A DNA stretch of 64,000 nucleotides from Dysosmobacter welbionis (GCF_005121165.3 NZ_CP034413.3:1860001-1924000); one strand, 5' to 3'; numbered from the stretch's first letter, positions 7,433-15,752 are shown. The notes: generated by a model from the sequence alone, not told the origin. Numbers and translations are program-made.

Positions 7433-8707
7433 ATGTCACTGACGATCATCAAGGGAACTATTCTGTCCGCTCCCACCCTGGGACAGCTGGATGCCCTGCC
7501 GGGCGGATATCTGGTGGCCGAGGACGGCCTCATCCGGGGTGTGTACGGGTCTTTGCCCGAGCAGTACGCCGGTGCCCCGGTGGAGGACTGGGGAGACGCG
7601 CTGATCCTCCAGTCCTTTGCGGATCTGCACCTCCATGCGCCCCAGTACCCCATGCTGGGGATGGGCATGGACCTGCCCCTGCTGGACTGGCTGAACGCAT
7701 ACGCCTTTCCCACAGAGGCCCGGTTCGCGGACACAGGCTACGCCCGGGAGATTTACAGCCGCCTGGCCCGGGAGCTTATTGCAAACGGCACCACGCGGGT
7801 GTGCATGTTCTCCTCTCTCCACACGGACGCCACGCTGATCCTGATGGAGGAACTGGAGAAGGCCGGCGTCACCGGCTACGTGGGCAAGGTGAACATGGAC
7901 CGGAACGCTGCCCCCGGCCTGTTGGAGGAGACCACAGAGGAGTCCAGGCGTGAGACGCTCCGCTGGCTGGATGCCTGTCAGGACTTCCGCCTGGTGAAGC
8001 CCATGCTGACGCCCCGGTTCACCCCCTCCTGTACTAATGAGCTGATGGCGTTTCTGGGCAAACTGGCGGCGGAGCGGGATCTCCCCGTCCAGTCCCACCT
8101 GTCGGAGAACCAGGCAGAGATGGCCTGGGTGCGCCAGCTCCACCCGGGCTGCCAGCAGTACTGGGAGACCTATGCCAAATACGGCCTGTGGACCAGCCGC
8201 GCCGTCATGGCCCACTGCGTCTGGTCCGATGCGCGGGAGCGGCAGGCCATGCGGGACGCCGGCGTGACAGCGGTCCATTGCGCCGACTCCAACCAGAACA
8301 TCTGCTCCGGCGTGGCGCCGGTGCGGGCCATGCTGAATGAGGGCGTGAAGGTGGCCCTGGGCAGCGACATTGCCGGTGGGGACCACCTGCACATGTTCGA
8401 TGTGGTGGCCGCCTCCATCCGGGCCTCCAAGGCCCGGCGGGTGCTGGACAACTGGGAGACGGATTTCCTCACGGTGCCGGAGGGCTGGTACCTGGCCACC
8501 TCCGCCGGTGCGGCATACTTCGCCGAGCAGCCGGGCTTTGCCCCAGGCAATCATCTCCACGCCCTGGTCCTGGCGGACGATGATCTTCCCCAGCCCCATC
8601 CCATGACGCCCCAGGAGCGGCTGGAGCGGGCGGTGTATCTGCGTCAGGGCGGCGCCATCCGGGCGGTCTGGAGCGAGGGACGGAAGGTATTCTCCGCAGA
8701 GGGTTGA
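7433..8707 (+). CDS. guaD: Guanine deaminase (amidohydrolase superfamily)
   Basis: 424 residues; ATG at 7433 follows AAAGGAG. Zinc-ligand motifs of the amidohydrolase fold are all present: FADLHLHAPQYP (HxH, about residue 66), QSHLSEN (about 222), MAHCVW (about 259) and LGSDIAGG (about 312). The HAPQYP motif is typical of guanine deaminases of the TIM-barrel (GuaD) type. It converts guanine to xanthine and ammonia in the cytoplasm, linking purine salvage to nitrogen supply. A guanine riboswitch precedes the gene, so expression is expected to respond to guanine. Transcription ends at a strong terminator just after the stop. Confidence 0.95.
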   Translation: MSLTIIKGTILSAPTLGQLDALPGGYLVAEDGLIRGVYGSLPEQYAGAPVEDWGDALILQSFADLHLHAPQYPMLGMGMDLPLLDWLNAYAFPTEARFADTGYAREIYSRLARELIANGTTRVCMFSSLHTDATLILMEELEKAGVTGYVGKVNMDRNAAPGLLEETTEESRRETLRWLDACQDFRLVKPMLTPRFTPSCTNELMAFLGKLAAERDLPVQSHLSENQAEMAWVRQLHPGCQQYWETYAKYGLWTSRAVMAHCVWSDARERQAMRDAGVTAVHCADSNQNICSGVAPVRAMLNEGVKVALGSDIAGGDHLHMFDVVAASIRASKARRVLDNWETDFLTVPEGWYLATSAGAAYFAEQPGFAPGNHLHALVLADDDLPQPHPMTPQERLERAVYLRQGGAIRAVWSEGRKVFSAEG

Positions 8708-8709
8708 TC

Positions 8710-8743
8710 AAAGAGCGGGATGCTGTGTGTCCCGCTCTTTTTT
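8710..8743 (+). terminator. Terminator of guaD
   Basis: Perfect 11-bp stem AAAGAGCGGGA / TCCCGCTCTTT with a 9-base loop, followed by six Ts; begins two bases after the guaD stop. Confidence 0.9.
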
Positions 8744-8805
8744 GTTCCCGTCAGGGAGGCCTCCCTGGGGAGTGGTATGGGCCGGCACACCCCTAAAAGC
8801 AAACG

Positions 8806-8835
8806 TGCGGCGCACCCTGAAACGGATGCGCCGCA
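8806..8835 (-). terminator. Terminator of the 168-aa lipoprotein gene
   Basis: A 9-bp stem TGCGGCGCA / TGCGCCGCA with a 12-base loop. On the minus strand it is followed by CGTTTGCTTTT, consistent with termination of the lipoprotein gene that ends at 8851. Confidence 0.7.
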
Positions 8836-8850
8836 TCTATTTTGTATTGC

Positions 8851-9357
8851 TCACGCCCCGGCAAACTGCGCCGGGTCCCGCAGGGCGTCCGCCGTTTCCC
8901 GGGGCACTTCAGCGGTAAACGTCAGCAGACCGCCCAGTCCTTCCACGCCTACAAAGCTCCCAACGCCCTCCAGGGTATCGGACAGGACCTCCGTGGTGAC
9001 GGCGTTGCTGCCCTGCCGCACCTGGGTCCGGAAGACCTCCAGGTATTCCCGCTCCGCATCCGGGTCCTCCCCAGCGTGGAGGGTAGTCTCCTGCCAGTAG
9101 ACATAAGTGTAGAGAGGGTCTCCCTCCGCATTCCCGTGGTCGGCGTTCTCGCCGCCGGCCTTGTTGATGAGGGCGTCGATCTCTGCCACGGCCCCGCTGT
9201 CTGTGACGGTGTACAGCTCTTTACCGGCGGCGTCCAGAATCTGGTAGTAGTGGTCCTTCACTGCCTCCTCAGCGGTGTCGGCCGCAGCTTGTTCCCCGCC
9301 GCAGGCGGTCAGCAGCAGAGTCAGGGAAAGGATACAGGGGATTATATGTCTTTTCAT
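8851..9357 (-). CDS. Predicted lipoprotein, function unknown
   Basis: 168 residues; ATG at 9357 follows AGGAGGCAGCC. The signal peptide and lipobox are clear: MKRHIIPCILSLTLLLTACGG, with LTAC as the lipidation site (Cys19). The mature part is acidic, with YYQILDAAGKELYTVTDSGAVAEIDALI early on and an alpha/beta pattern. No known domain is recognised. It is probably anchored on the outer face of the cytoplasmic membrane. It resembles the neighbouring lipoprotein (9521-10033) in size and in carrying a Tyr-rich strand and acidic loops, but no clear sequence identity was seen. Confidence 0.8.
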   Translation of the reverse strand: MKRHIIPCILSLTLLLTACGGEQAAADTAEEAVKDHYYQILDAAGKELYTVTDSGAVAEIDALINKAGGENADHGNAEGDPLYTYVYWQETTLHAGEDPDAEREYLEVFRTQVRQGSNAVTTEVLSDTLEGVGSFVGVEGLGGLLTFTAEVPRETADALRDPAQFAGA

Positions 9358-9360
9358 GGC

Positions 9361-9520
9361 TGCCTCCTGTGTTTTTCAGTGGGTGGGGTTCGTTGAGGGC
9401 TCTCCCCGCTGCCGTTCCCCCGGCGGTCACGGGGCATCTGGGCTGCGGGTCGATGAGGGTATCGGCCCCTGCGGATGGGTTGGATCTCCTTCTGCCCTCG
9501 TTCGCCCACCGGGATGTCAG
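9361..9520. repeat. Intergenic stretch with a dispersed palindrome
   Basis: Between the two lipoprotein genes. Bases 9449-9468 (GGTCGATGAGGGTATCGGCC) form an imperfect dyad closely related to a perfect one at 48210-48229 (GGCCGATGAGGGCATCGGCC). Both are followed by a pyrimidine-rich CC(C/T)CT segment. No gene seen here. Confidence 0.5.
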
Positions 9521-10033
9521 TCAGGTATCCATTTCGCAGAAATACAGCGTGTCGCTGTCCGCGTCATACACGGCCAAGGTGACATTCAGCGAAGCCCGCT
9601 CCAGAAGGTTTTGTCCATCCCCGGCGTCACTGTGGCGGTCAATCAGGCGGTAGAAGCCATTGGCGATCCCCGGCAGCAGGGGATCTCCGCTGTCATCGGT
9701 GAGATAAGGGCCCGCGCTGAAAACTTCGCCGCCGTCCTCTCGGGTGACGCCATAGGCCAGTGCCTGGGCCGTCTCGTCCAGGGGAAGCGGTGTCCAGGCG
9801 GCGTTCGCCGCAATGGCGTCGGCTACCTGGCTGTCAGGAAACTGCAGGGCAACGCAGGAAATGCCGTCGCCGTGGAAGCCGCCGTGGGTGTCAGAAGAGG
9901 AGATCTCCTCTCCGGCGGACACATCGATGTGCAGCGCTCGGGAGATCTCCTCTGCCGGGTCCTCACTGCCGCAGGCGGTCAGGGTAAACAGCATCAAGGA
10001 AATCATGCCACATGCAAAAAGGAATTTCCTCAT
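9521..10033 (-). CDS. Predicted lipoprotein, function unknown
   Basis: 170 residues from ATG at 10033 (MRKFLFACGMISLMLF), which follows AAGGGG by about eleven bases; a start at 10060 is possible but lacks a ribosome site. The lipobox is LTAC, at about Cys21. The mature protein is acidic and contains SSSDTHGGFHGDGISC, ALAYGVTREDG and ending strands LAVYDADSDTLYFCEM. No family recognised. It is followed upstream by a small integral membrane export-like gene on the same strand, so an operon of the two is possible. Confidence 0.78.
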   Translation of the reverse strand: MRKFLFACGMISLMLFTLTACGSEDPAEEISRALHIDVSAGEEISSSDTHGGFHGDGISCVALQFPDSQVADAIAANAAWTPLPLDETAQALAYGVTREDGGEVFSAGPYLTDDSGDPLLPGIANGFYRLIDRHSDAGDGQNLLERASLNVTLAVYDADSDTLYFCEMDT

Positions 10034-10056
10034 AGATAACGAACCCCTTATAAGAT

Positions 10057-10527
10057 TCAAAACAGCTGCACCACGCCGTAGGTCAGCGTGGTGACGATGG
10101 CCCCGGCAATCACCACGCCCAGGAAGATGGCGGGCAGCGCGTGGCGCATCCGGATGTCCAGCAGGGCCGCCACCAGAGCCCCCGTCCAGGCCCCAGTCCC
10201 CGGCAGGGGGATGGCTACCAGAATGATGAGTCCCGGCAGGCGGTACTTCCGCACCATCCGGCCCTTCAGGTGAGCCCGGCGCTCCAGCCAGTCGATCCTG
10301 GGGCCGAAAAGGCGGGTGCCCCGGAGCCAGTCGAAGATCCGGCGGATCAGCAGCAGGATAAAAGGCACCGGCACCATATTGCCCAGGATGGACACCAGGC
10401 AGGCCGCGGCCGGGGAGAGTCCCGCCGCCACTCCCACAGGAATGGCGCCCCGGAGCTCCAGCACCGGCACCATAGCGGTGCCGAAGGTCAGCAGGATCGC
10501 TTGCATCAGGTTTTCCTCTACGGGCAT
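10057..10527 (-). CDS. COG2426-type small multidrug export-like membrane protein
   Basis: 156 residues; ATG at 10527 follows GGGAGG. It has four or five hydrophobic helices and the motif VPVLELRGAIPVGVAAG near the N-terminus, then GNMVPVPFILLLIRRIF and AIPLPGTGAWTGALVAALL, which identify the COG2426/small multidrug export protein family. The glycine/proline re-entrant motif PLPGTGAW is family-typical and related to VTT/DedA folds. The transported compound is unknown; the drug-export name comes from the family annotation, not from evidence here. Confidence 0.85.
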   Translation of the reverse strand: MPVEENLMQAILLTFGTAMVPVLELRGAIPVGVAAGLSPAAACLVSILGNMVPVPFILLLIRRIFDWLRGTRLFGPRIDWLERRAHLKGRMVRKYRLPGLIILVAIPLPGTGAWTGALVAALLDIRMRHALPAIFLGVVIAGAIVTTLTYGVVQLF

Positions 10528-10550
10528 GGCGGCCTCCCTTAAGATTTCCG

Positions 10551-10576
10551 GGGCCGTGGGATCACTCCCACGGCCC
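10551..10576 (-). terminator. Terminator of the GntR-ABC operon
   Basis: Perfect 11-bp stem GGGCCGTGGGA / TCCCACGGCCC with a 4-base loop, twenty bases after the ABC permease stop; weak T-content follows on the minus strand. Confidence 0.65.
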
Positions 10577-10597
10577 GCCGGAAGCGTATGGTCCAGT

Positions 10598-11406
10598 TTA
10601 CTCCAGATTCAAGCGCTTTTTCAAGGTAATTGTGGTTACAATATAGAAAATCGCACCGTAGAGCACTGTCAGCAGGAGCAAAGCCACCATCGTGAAGTGG
10701 ACCGCCGCCACGCCGGTGAGCTGGAAATCCAGCGTCAGCAGGAACTGGTGCAACGGCCCCTCGTCCAGCAGGACCAGAACGATGGCCCCCGCCATCTGCA
10801 CCACAAACTGGAACACAAAGAAGAACGCCACGGACAGGGCCATCTTATGGTTGGCAAAGCTGTGGCCCGCCGCCAGAGCGGCATAGAACTGCAGGGAGAA
10901 ACTCATGCAGGCTGCCAGCATCAGCGCCAGAAGCTCCAGCGCGAAAACGGTGCCGTTGACGGCGTAGTAGGCGGTCATCTGCTGGAACAGCTTGGGGAAA
11001 ACACTCGCCAAATCCGTCAAGAAGCTCACGTTGAAGGCCGCCACAAAAACAGACAGGAACACCACCACGCCGGTGGCGATGAACCACACGGCGGAGACGA
11101 TCAGCTTGCTCCACACATGCTGGTGAACCGAGGCGGGCAGAGTGAACATGATGTAGCCCTCGTCCCCAGCAGATTTTTGTAGAACCGCTGGAGCATCAGA
11201 ATGAACGCCACAATGAACACGGCGGTAATGGCCACCACATAGGCCATGACCACCAAAGCGGCCAGCATATTCAGCACAAAGTTGCCTGAGTCCATCAGCC
11301 TGGCGGAGAAATTGAAGCCCAGGGCCACCGCCAGCAGAACCAGGTACAAAGGCCCCATGATGCGGGCCGTGGCACGGAATTCGTGCTTCAAGAGTTTCGT
11401 CAGCAT
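10598..11406 (-). CDS. ABC transporter permease subunit, reading frame broken once
   Basis: Start ATG at 11406 overlaps the ATPase gene's stop region by seven bases. The first part (MLTKLLKHEFRATARIMG, then two helices) and the second part (FTLPASVHQHVWSKLIV, then four helices) are in different frames. Adding one base in the four-C run 11164-11167 joins ...FYKNLLG to DEGYIMFTLPASVHQ, which is the expected continuous ABC-2-like permease sequence of about 269 residues with six helices. It pairs with the ATPase at 11400-12095 and is of the type found with YtrA-family regulators. Substrate unknown; cell-envelope stress or peptide export is typical of such operons. Confidence 0.8.
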
Positions 11407-12095
11407 TTGAACACCTCCCGGAACAGGGCGTCCACGCTCATGCCCTTCTCCTCCCGGATCTCATCCACAGAGGACTGGAGCACCACCTGGCCCTGATTGA
11501 TGAAAATGACCTCGTCCAGAACCTTTTCCACATCGGCGATCAGGTGGGTGGAGATAATCACTGCCGCCTCGGGATTGTAATTGCCGATGATGGTGGAGAG
11601 GATGTAGTCCCGGGTGGCGGGGTCCACGCCGCCGATGGGCTCATCCAGCAGATACAGCTTTGCCGCCCGGCTCATCACCATGATGAGCTGCACCTTCTCC
11701 CGGGTTCCCTTAGACATCTGCTTGATCCGCTGGGTCAGGCGGATGTTCAGATGGGTGAGCATCTCCTCCGCCGCCTTCCGATTGAAGTCCCGGTAGAAGT
11801 CGCCATAGAAATCCAGCAGCTGCTTCACGGACATCCAAGTGGGGATGCAGGTCCGCTCCGGCAGGTAGCTGACGCTGGCGTGGCTCTCCTTTCCAGGGGC
11901 CATATCGCATACCAGCACCTCTCCCTCGCTGGGGGTCAGCAGGCCGTTGGCCAGCTTGATGAGGGTGGTCTTGCCGCTGCCGTTGGGGCCCAGCAATCCC
12001 ACGATCCGGCCCGGTTCCACCGCCAGGCTCACATGGTTCAGCGCCGGCGCGTTGCCGTAGTGCTTGCTCAGATCTTTACATTCCAGAACTGCCAT
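11400..12095 (-). CDS. ABC transporter ATP-binding protein
   Basis: 231 residues. Walker A GPNGSGKTT (about residue 36), a degenerate signature MSKGTREKVQ in place of LSGGQ, Walker B LYLLDEP (about 149) and the switch histidine in ISTHLIADVE. The divergent signature resembles YtrB/EcsA-like ATPases paired with small permeases. It overlaps the GntR gene by 20 bases upstream and the permease by 7 downstream, so the three are one translationally coupled operon. It energises the permease in the membrane. Confidence 0.93.
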   Translation of the reverse strand: MAVLECKDLSKHYGNAPALNHVSLAVEPGRIVGLLGPNGSGKTTLIKLANGLLTPSEGEVLVCDMAPGKESHASVSYLPERTCIPTWMSVKQLLDFYGDFYRDFNRKAAEEMLTHLNIRLTQRIKQMSKGTREKVQLIMVMSRAAKLYLLDEPIGGVDPATRDYILSTIIGNYNPEAAVIISTHLIADVEKVLDEVIFINQGQVVLQSSVDEIREEKGMSVDALFREVFKC

Positions 12096-12468
12096 TGTCT
12101 TCTCCTCCCTTGGTCTCCTCCTGCCGCAGCAGCGTCAGGATCTCCTCCCGGCCATAGCCCAGGTGGGTCATGGCCTCCAGGAACGCCTGAATGTGGCGCT
12201 CCGCCAAACTTCTCTTTGCAGATGCAATCATGGCCTGATCCTCCGTCACAAATCTACCCGTGGTTCGCTGGCTGTATACCAGTCCGTCCCGCTCCAGCTC
12301 CGTCAGGGCCCGCTGCATGGTGTTGGGATTCACCCCGGCCTCCGTAGCCAGGTCCCGCACGGAAGGCAGCCGCTCCCCCGGCGGGAACGCGCCGGAGACA
12401 ATGCCCACCTTGATCTGCGCGATCAGCTGGGAATAGATCGGCGCGTCATTGGAAAACTGCCACTTCAC
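12076..12468 (-). CDS. GntR-family transcriptional regulator (YtrA-like)
   Basis: 130 residues from GTG at 12468 (VKWQFSNDAPIYSQL), which follows GGGAGGTG by six bases; longer starts are unsupported. The N-terminal 75 residues are the GntR winged helix (LPSVRDLATEAGVNPNTMQRAL). The C-terminal part is a short helical tail, as in the YtrA subfamily that regulates adjacent ABC transporters. A 22-bp palindrome in its own promoter (12492-12513) is the likely operator, implying negative autoregulation of the regulator-ABC operon. Confidence 0.92.
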   Translation of the reverse strand: MKWQFSNDAPIYSQLIAQIKVGIVSGAFPPGERLPSVRDLATEAGVNPNTMQRALTELERDGLVYSQRTTGRFVTEDQAMIASAKRSLAERHIQAFLEAMTHLGYGREEILTLLRQEETKGGEDNGSSGM

Positions 12469-12491
12469 AGAAGCACCTCCCATTTGTGTTG

Positions 12492-12537
12492 TTGTACTAA
12501 GCAAGTAATACAATAGCACATTCTCCAGATTTGTCAA
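12492..12537 (-). promoter_or_regulatory. Promoter and palindromic operator of the GntR-ABC operon
   Basis: On the minus strand TTGACA (12537-12532), a 16-base spacer and TATTGT (12515-12510). A 22-base dyad (12492-12513), TTGTA-C-TA-N6-TA-A-TACAA, overlaps the -10 box and the predicted start. This is the expected position for a YtrA/GntR repressor site. Confidence 0.7.
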
Positions 12538-12569
12538 GTGGATTCGAAAAAAATTTTGGAGAGGCAAAA

Positions 12570-12597
12570 GCGCCGCAGCGGCTTATCGCTGCGGCGC
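12570..12597 (-). terminator. Terminator of the XRE membrane protein gene
   Basis: Perfect 11-bp stem GCGCCGCAGCG / CGCTGCGGCGC with a 6-base loop after the stop at 12612. The minus-strand continuation CTTTTGCC and then AAAATTTTTTT is T-rich. Confidence 0.75.
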
Positions 12598-12611
12598 AAG
12601 GGATTCATCGG

Positions 12612-13391
12612 TTATTCGATTTTGCGGAGGGAGGTTCTCTGATCATACCGGCAGCCCAGGATGAGGATGGCGAAGCCCAAAATGGTCACCAGAAGACAGG
12701 GCAGGTCGTCCCAAAAAGTCACCTCCACAAATTCCCACATATTCTCCGGCCCATACTCCGCCAGATACACCAGCAACGCAGTGGAAATACTCCAGACCGG
12801 CCCCGTCTGCAAAAACCGCAGAGGCGCGGGAAGGGGGAGCCGCATGTTCAGCAGACCCATCAGCACCAGGAGCCAGCCCAGATGATACCAACGAAGCCGC
12901 CCTGCCAATTGGCGGCCCCGGAATACCAGAATCACAGACACGAGAATCAGCAGCACATGGGGAATCATTGTGGGAATATACACCATCTGCACGTATTTCA
13001 CCCAGGCAAAATTCTCGAGGTCCTGCGCCTGCTGGTATGTATTGGCCGCAAGAACAGCCAGGTCAACCAGGTTCCAGACACCCCAGGCCGCCAGAACCCA
13101 GGCCAGCAGATAGCCCCTGTTCCGGTACCATTGCTTGACCCGGACCCACAGGCCCGCCGCAGGAGCCGTGGTATTGGCCGTCTCCGGCTCCTCTAGTTCT
13201 TCCAGCAATAAGTAATCCGTGGACACGCCGAACTGGCGGCTGATGCGGACGAGCTTCTCCACCTCCGGCATAGCCTCGTTCCGCTCCCACTTGCTCACCG
13301 CCTGGCGGCTCACATCCAGCAGCTTGGCAAGCTGGTCCTGGCTCAATCCCGCCCGGGTCCGGAGCTTTTGCAGCTTCTCTCCAAAGGTCAT
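12612..13391 (-). CDS. XRE-family regulator with C-terminal membrane helices
   Basis: 259 residues from ATG at 13391, preceded by GGGAGGGG. Residues 1-60 are a canonical helix-turn-helix (LSQDQLAKLLDVSRQAVSKWE). After a linker, four or five hydrophobic segments follow (for example LLAWVLAAWGVWNLVDLAVLA and MIPHVLLILVSVILVF). DNA-binding XRE domains fused to integral membrane parts are common in clostridia and are thought to sense envelope state. It carries its own terminator and stands alone between the GntR operon and the HAD gene. Target genes are unknown. Confidence 0.88.
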   Translation of the reverse strand: MTFGEKLQKLRTRAGLSQDQLAKLLDVSRQAVSKWERNEAMPEVEKLVRISRQFGVSTDYLLLEELEEPETANTTAPAAGLWVRVKQWYRNRGYLLAWVLAAWGVWNLVDLAVLAANTYQQAQDLENFAWVKYVQMVYIPTMIPHVLLILVSVILVFRGRQLAGRLRWYHLGWLLVLMGLLNMRLPLPAPLRFLQTGPVWSISTALLVYLAEYGPENMWEFVEVTFWDDLPCLLVTILGFAILILGCRYDQRTSLRKIE

Positions 13392-13508
13392 GGCGCTTCC
13401 CTCCCCTGCCGTTTTCACACGTTCAGGATACCAGACGATACCGGGACATGCCAGCAACCAAACCTGGAATTTCCGCTACCACAGGTAGCGGAGCGGTGTT
13501 TCCGGCGC

Positions 13509-14354
13509 TCAGGCGTACATTTTGTCCAGGCGGGACACGATGTCCGCCAGAGTGTCGTGGTCCGCATCTGCCACGATGGTGGCCCCGCAGGCCCGGACAG
13601 CGGGTACGCAGTTGGCGGGGGCAAATCCCTCCGCCGCCCAGGTCAGCATGGACAGGTCGTTGGCCTCGTCCCCGGCGCAGTAGACGTGCTGGCGGGAGAT
13701 GCCCAGCCGCTCCGCCAGCCGGGCCACCATGCCACCCTTGGTGGCGCCTCTGGCGGTGACCTCCAGCAGTGTCCGGTCAGAGAAGAAGATCTCATACTCC
13801 CCCGCCCAGGGCTGGGACTGCAGAAACGCCTTGACCTCCTCCAAAACGGCGTGGTCCTCCTCAAACATGATCTTTCCCAGCGGCAGGGGCACATCCAGCA
13901 GGGAGGGCTTTTCCACCACGCTCACATGAGTGACGTGCTCATGCTGGCGGGTATAGAGATTGGGCCGGACGGCGTGGATCACGTTGTCGATGTGGTATGC
14001 CTCCACCGCCAGCGTGGGGAATCGGTCCAGAGTCTCCTGTCCCCGCCGGCGGGTGCTCTCGTCCAGCAGAATGGTCTCCAGATACTCCCCCTTCTGAAAA
14101 TCATACAGGGCCGCGCCGTTGCACACAATGCCCGGCGCGTTCATGGGCACCTGATCCGCGAATTTGATGAAGGCCGCCAGCGCCCGGCCGGTGGCGATGG
14201 CAAATCTCCCGCCGCCGGCCATGAAATACTCCAGCGCCTCCCAGTTCCGGCGGGACACCTCCGGCACCTCGGCGCCCGTGCGCCGGGCCGTCTCCGTATT
14301 CAGCAGGGTATTGTCAAAATCGCTGGCCAGCAGTACACCGTCAAATTTTCCCAT
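13509..14354 (-). CDS. HAD-superfamily hydrolase (Cof/YidA-like)
   Basis: 281 residues. Motif I SDFDNTLL (nucleophile Asp at about residue 11), motif II IATGRALAAF, a cap region of about 110 residues, and motifs III/IV GGMVARLAERLG...YCAGDEANDLSML with the metal-binding Asp pair. This is a cap-type IIB (Cof) hydrolase acting on sugar or nucleotide phosphates; substrate not predictable. Motif I has Asn where many members have Gly (DxDGT), a tolerated variation. A hairpin without a T-run (CCGCTAC / GTAGCGG, 13474-13492) lies just downstream. Confidence 0.9.
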   Translation of the reverse strand: MGKFDGVLLASDFDNTLLNTETARRTGAEVPEVSRRNWEALEYFMAGGGRFAIATGRALAAFIKFADQVPMNAPGIVCNGAALYDFQKGEYLETILLDESTRRRGQETLDRFPTLAVEAYHIDNVIHAVRPNLYTRQHEHVTHVSVVEKPSLLDVPLPLGKIMFEEDHAVLEEVKAFLQSQPWAGEYEIFFSDRTLLEVTARGATKGGMVARLAERLGISRQHVYCAGDEANDLSMLTWAAEGFAPANCVPAVRACGATIVADADHDTLADIVSRLDKMYA

Positions 14355-14426
14355 AAAAACTCCTCCATCCTATCTCTCTGAAAAGGCAGATCCGCTCCAT
14401 CTGCCTGCTCTCCCGGCATTTCAAAA

Positions 14427-14455
14427 GACCGCCGCCCGAAAAAGGGGCGGCGGTC
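14427..14455 (-). terminator. Terminator of the holB-ricT operon
   Basis: Perfect 11-bp stem GACCGCCGCCC / GGGCGGCGGTC with loop GAAAAAG. On the minus strand it is followed by TTTTGAAA. Confidence 0.8.
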
Positions 14456-14468
14456 CAGCCGGATTCAC

Positions 14469-15752
14469 TCACTCTTGGGGGCGGAACCGCCGCCCTCGCC
14501 GCCGTTTTTGTTCCGGCGGCGCCCCCCCGGTGGTGGGGCCTGCGGCGGCGCTTGGCCTCGCCTTCACCGTCCGGGGCCGCCGCCCTGTTCTCCCCAGGTC
14601 TGGCTTCTGTCGGCTTGGGCTGCGCAGGCCTGCTCTCCTGTTTGGGGGACGGGGCCGCCCTTCCTTCTTCTCCGGCCCCCTGGCCTCGGCCTTGGGCTGC
14701 TCGACCCCCTCTCCGCTTTTGGCTCCCCCTCTCCGGCGGCCGCCCCGATGCCGGCGGCGTGGCTTGCCGTCGCCGCTGCCGGGTGCGCCGATCTTCTCCC
14801 GCATGGGCGCCTCTTCCAGCTGCGTGTCCATATAGAAGGGCGGCATCAGGGCCGGGGCCTCCTCCCGGAACTCCTCCGCCTCCTTCGGCTCCACATAGCG
14901 GGCGGGGCGCTCCGGAATGGCGATGCCCTCCCGGCTGCCCTTGCCGTTGCGCAGAACGCACACCTCACAGTTGTGATAGCACTTCAAAGGCTCCGGCGCA
15001 CTGTCCAGGCTGACCTTCACGGTCTCCCGCAGCAGGTCCACGCTCTTCACATTGCCGGGGCCGTCCGGCGTCTGAACAAAGGATTCTGCCTTGGGCATCC
15101 GCTTGGCTGCGTCCTCATAGACGTTCTGCTCGTATTTCAGGCAGCACATCAGCCGCCCGCAGGTGCCGGAGATTTTGGTGGGATTCAGGCTAAGATTCTG
15201 GGTCTTGGCCATTTTGATGGACACGGGCAGGAACCCGTCCAGAAACTGGGAGCAGCAGAAGGGTCTGCCGCAGATCCCCAGACCGCCGATCATCTTGGCC
15301 TCGTCCCGGACGCCGATCTGCCGCAGCTCGATCCGGGCCCGGAACACCCCGGCCAGATCCCGCACCAACTCCCGGAAGTCCACCCGGCCGTCGGCGGTAA
15401 AGTAGAAGACGATCTTGTTGCCGTCAAAGCTGGCGGACACGTTCACCAGCTTCATCTCCAGCCCGTGGGCGGCGATCTTCTTCTCACAGATGTCAAAGGC
15501 CTCGCTCTCCCGCTTCTTGTTCTGCTCCACGGTGCGGCGGTCGCTGTCCGTGGCCATCCGCAGCATAGGGCTCAGGGGCTTGACAATGGCGGAGTCCTCC
15601 ACCTCGTGGTTCCCCTCCGTGCAGGTGGCGAATTCCGGGCCCTGGGCGGTCTCCACGATCACCTGGTCTCCCATCTTCACCTGGTTGCCGTTTGGATTGA
15701 AATAGTAATTTTTACAGCCGCCTCGAAAGCGGACGCTGATAACTTCTGTCAA
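14469..15752 (-). CDS. ricT: RicT (YaaT, PSP1-domain) with long basic C-terminal tail
   Basis: 427 residues from TTG at 15752, which overlaps the holB stop and follows GGAGGG by seven bases. The PSP1 domain spans about 1-270, with GICGRPFCCSQF and GTCGRLMCCLKYE, the cysteine clusters that in B. subtilis RicT contribute to [4Fe-4S] clusters of the RicAFT complex governing RNA processing by RNase Y and sporulation/biofilm phosphorelay output. The last roughly 150 residues are Arg/Gly/Pro-rich (PRRRHRGGRRRGG) and absent from B. subtilis RicT (about 275 aa). The tail may bind RNA (inference). Position after holB matches the Firmicutes arrangement. Confidence 0.93.
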   Translation of the reverse strand: MTEVISVRFRGGCKNYYFNPNGNQVKMGDQVIVETAQGPEFATCTEGNHEVEDSAIVKPLSPMLRMATDSDRRTVEQNKKRESEAFDICEKKIAAHGLEMKLVNVSASFDGNKIVFYFTADGRVDFRELVRDLAGVFRARIELRQIGVRDEAKMIGGLGICGRPFCCSQFLDGFLPVSIKMAKTQNLSLNPTKISGTCGRLMCCLKYEQNVYEDAAKRMPKAESFVQTPDGPGNVKSVDLLRETVKVSLDSAPEPLKCYHNCEVCVLRNGKGSREGIAIPERPARYVEPKEAEEFREEAPALMPPFYMDTQLEEAPMREKIGAPGSGDGKPRRRHRGGRRRGGAKSGEGVEQPKAEARGPEKKEGRPRPPNRRAGLRSPSRQKPDLGRTGRRPRTVKARPSAAAGPTTGGAPPEQKRRRGRRFRPQE

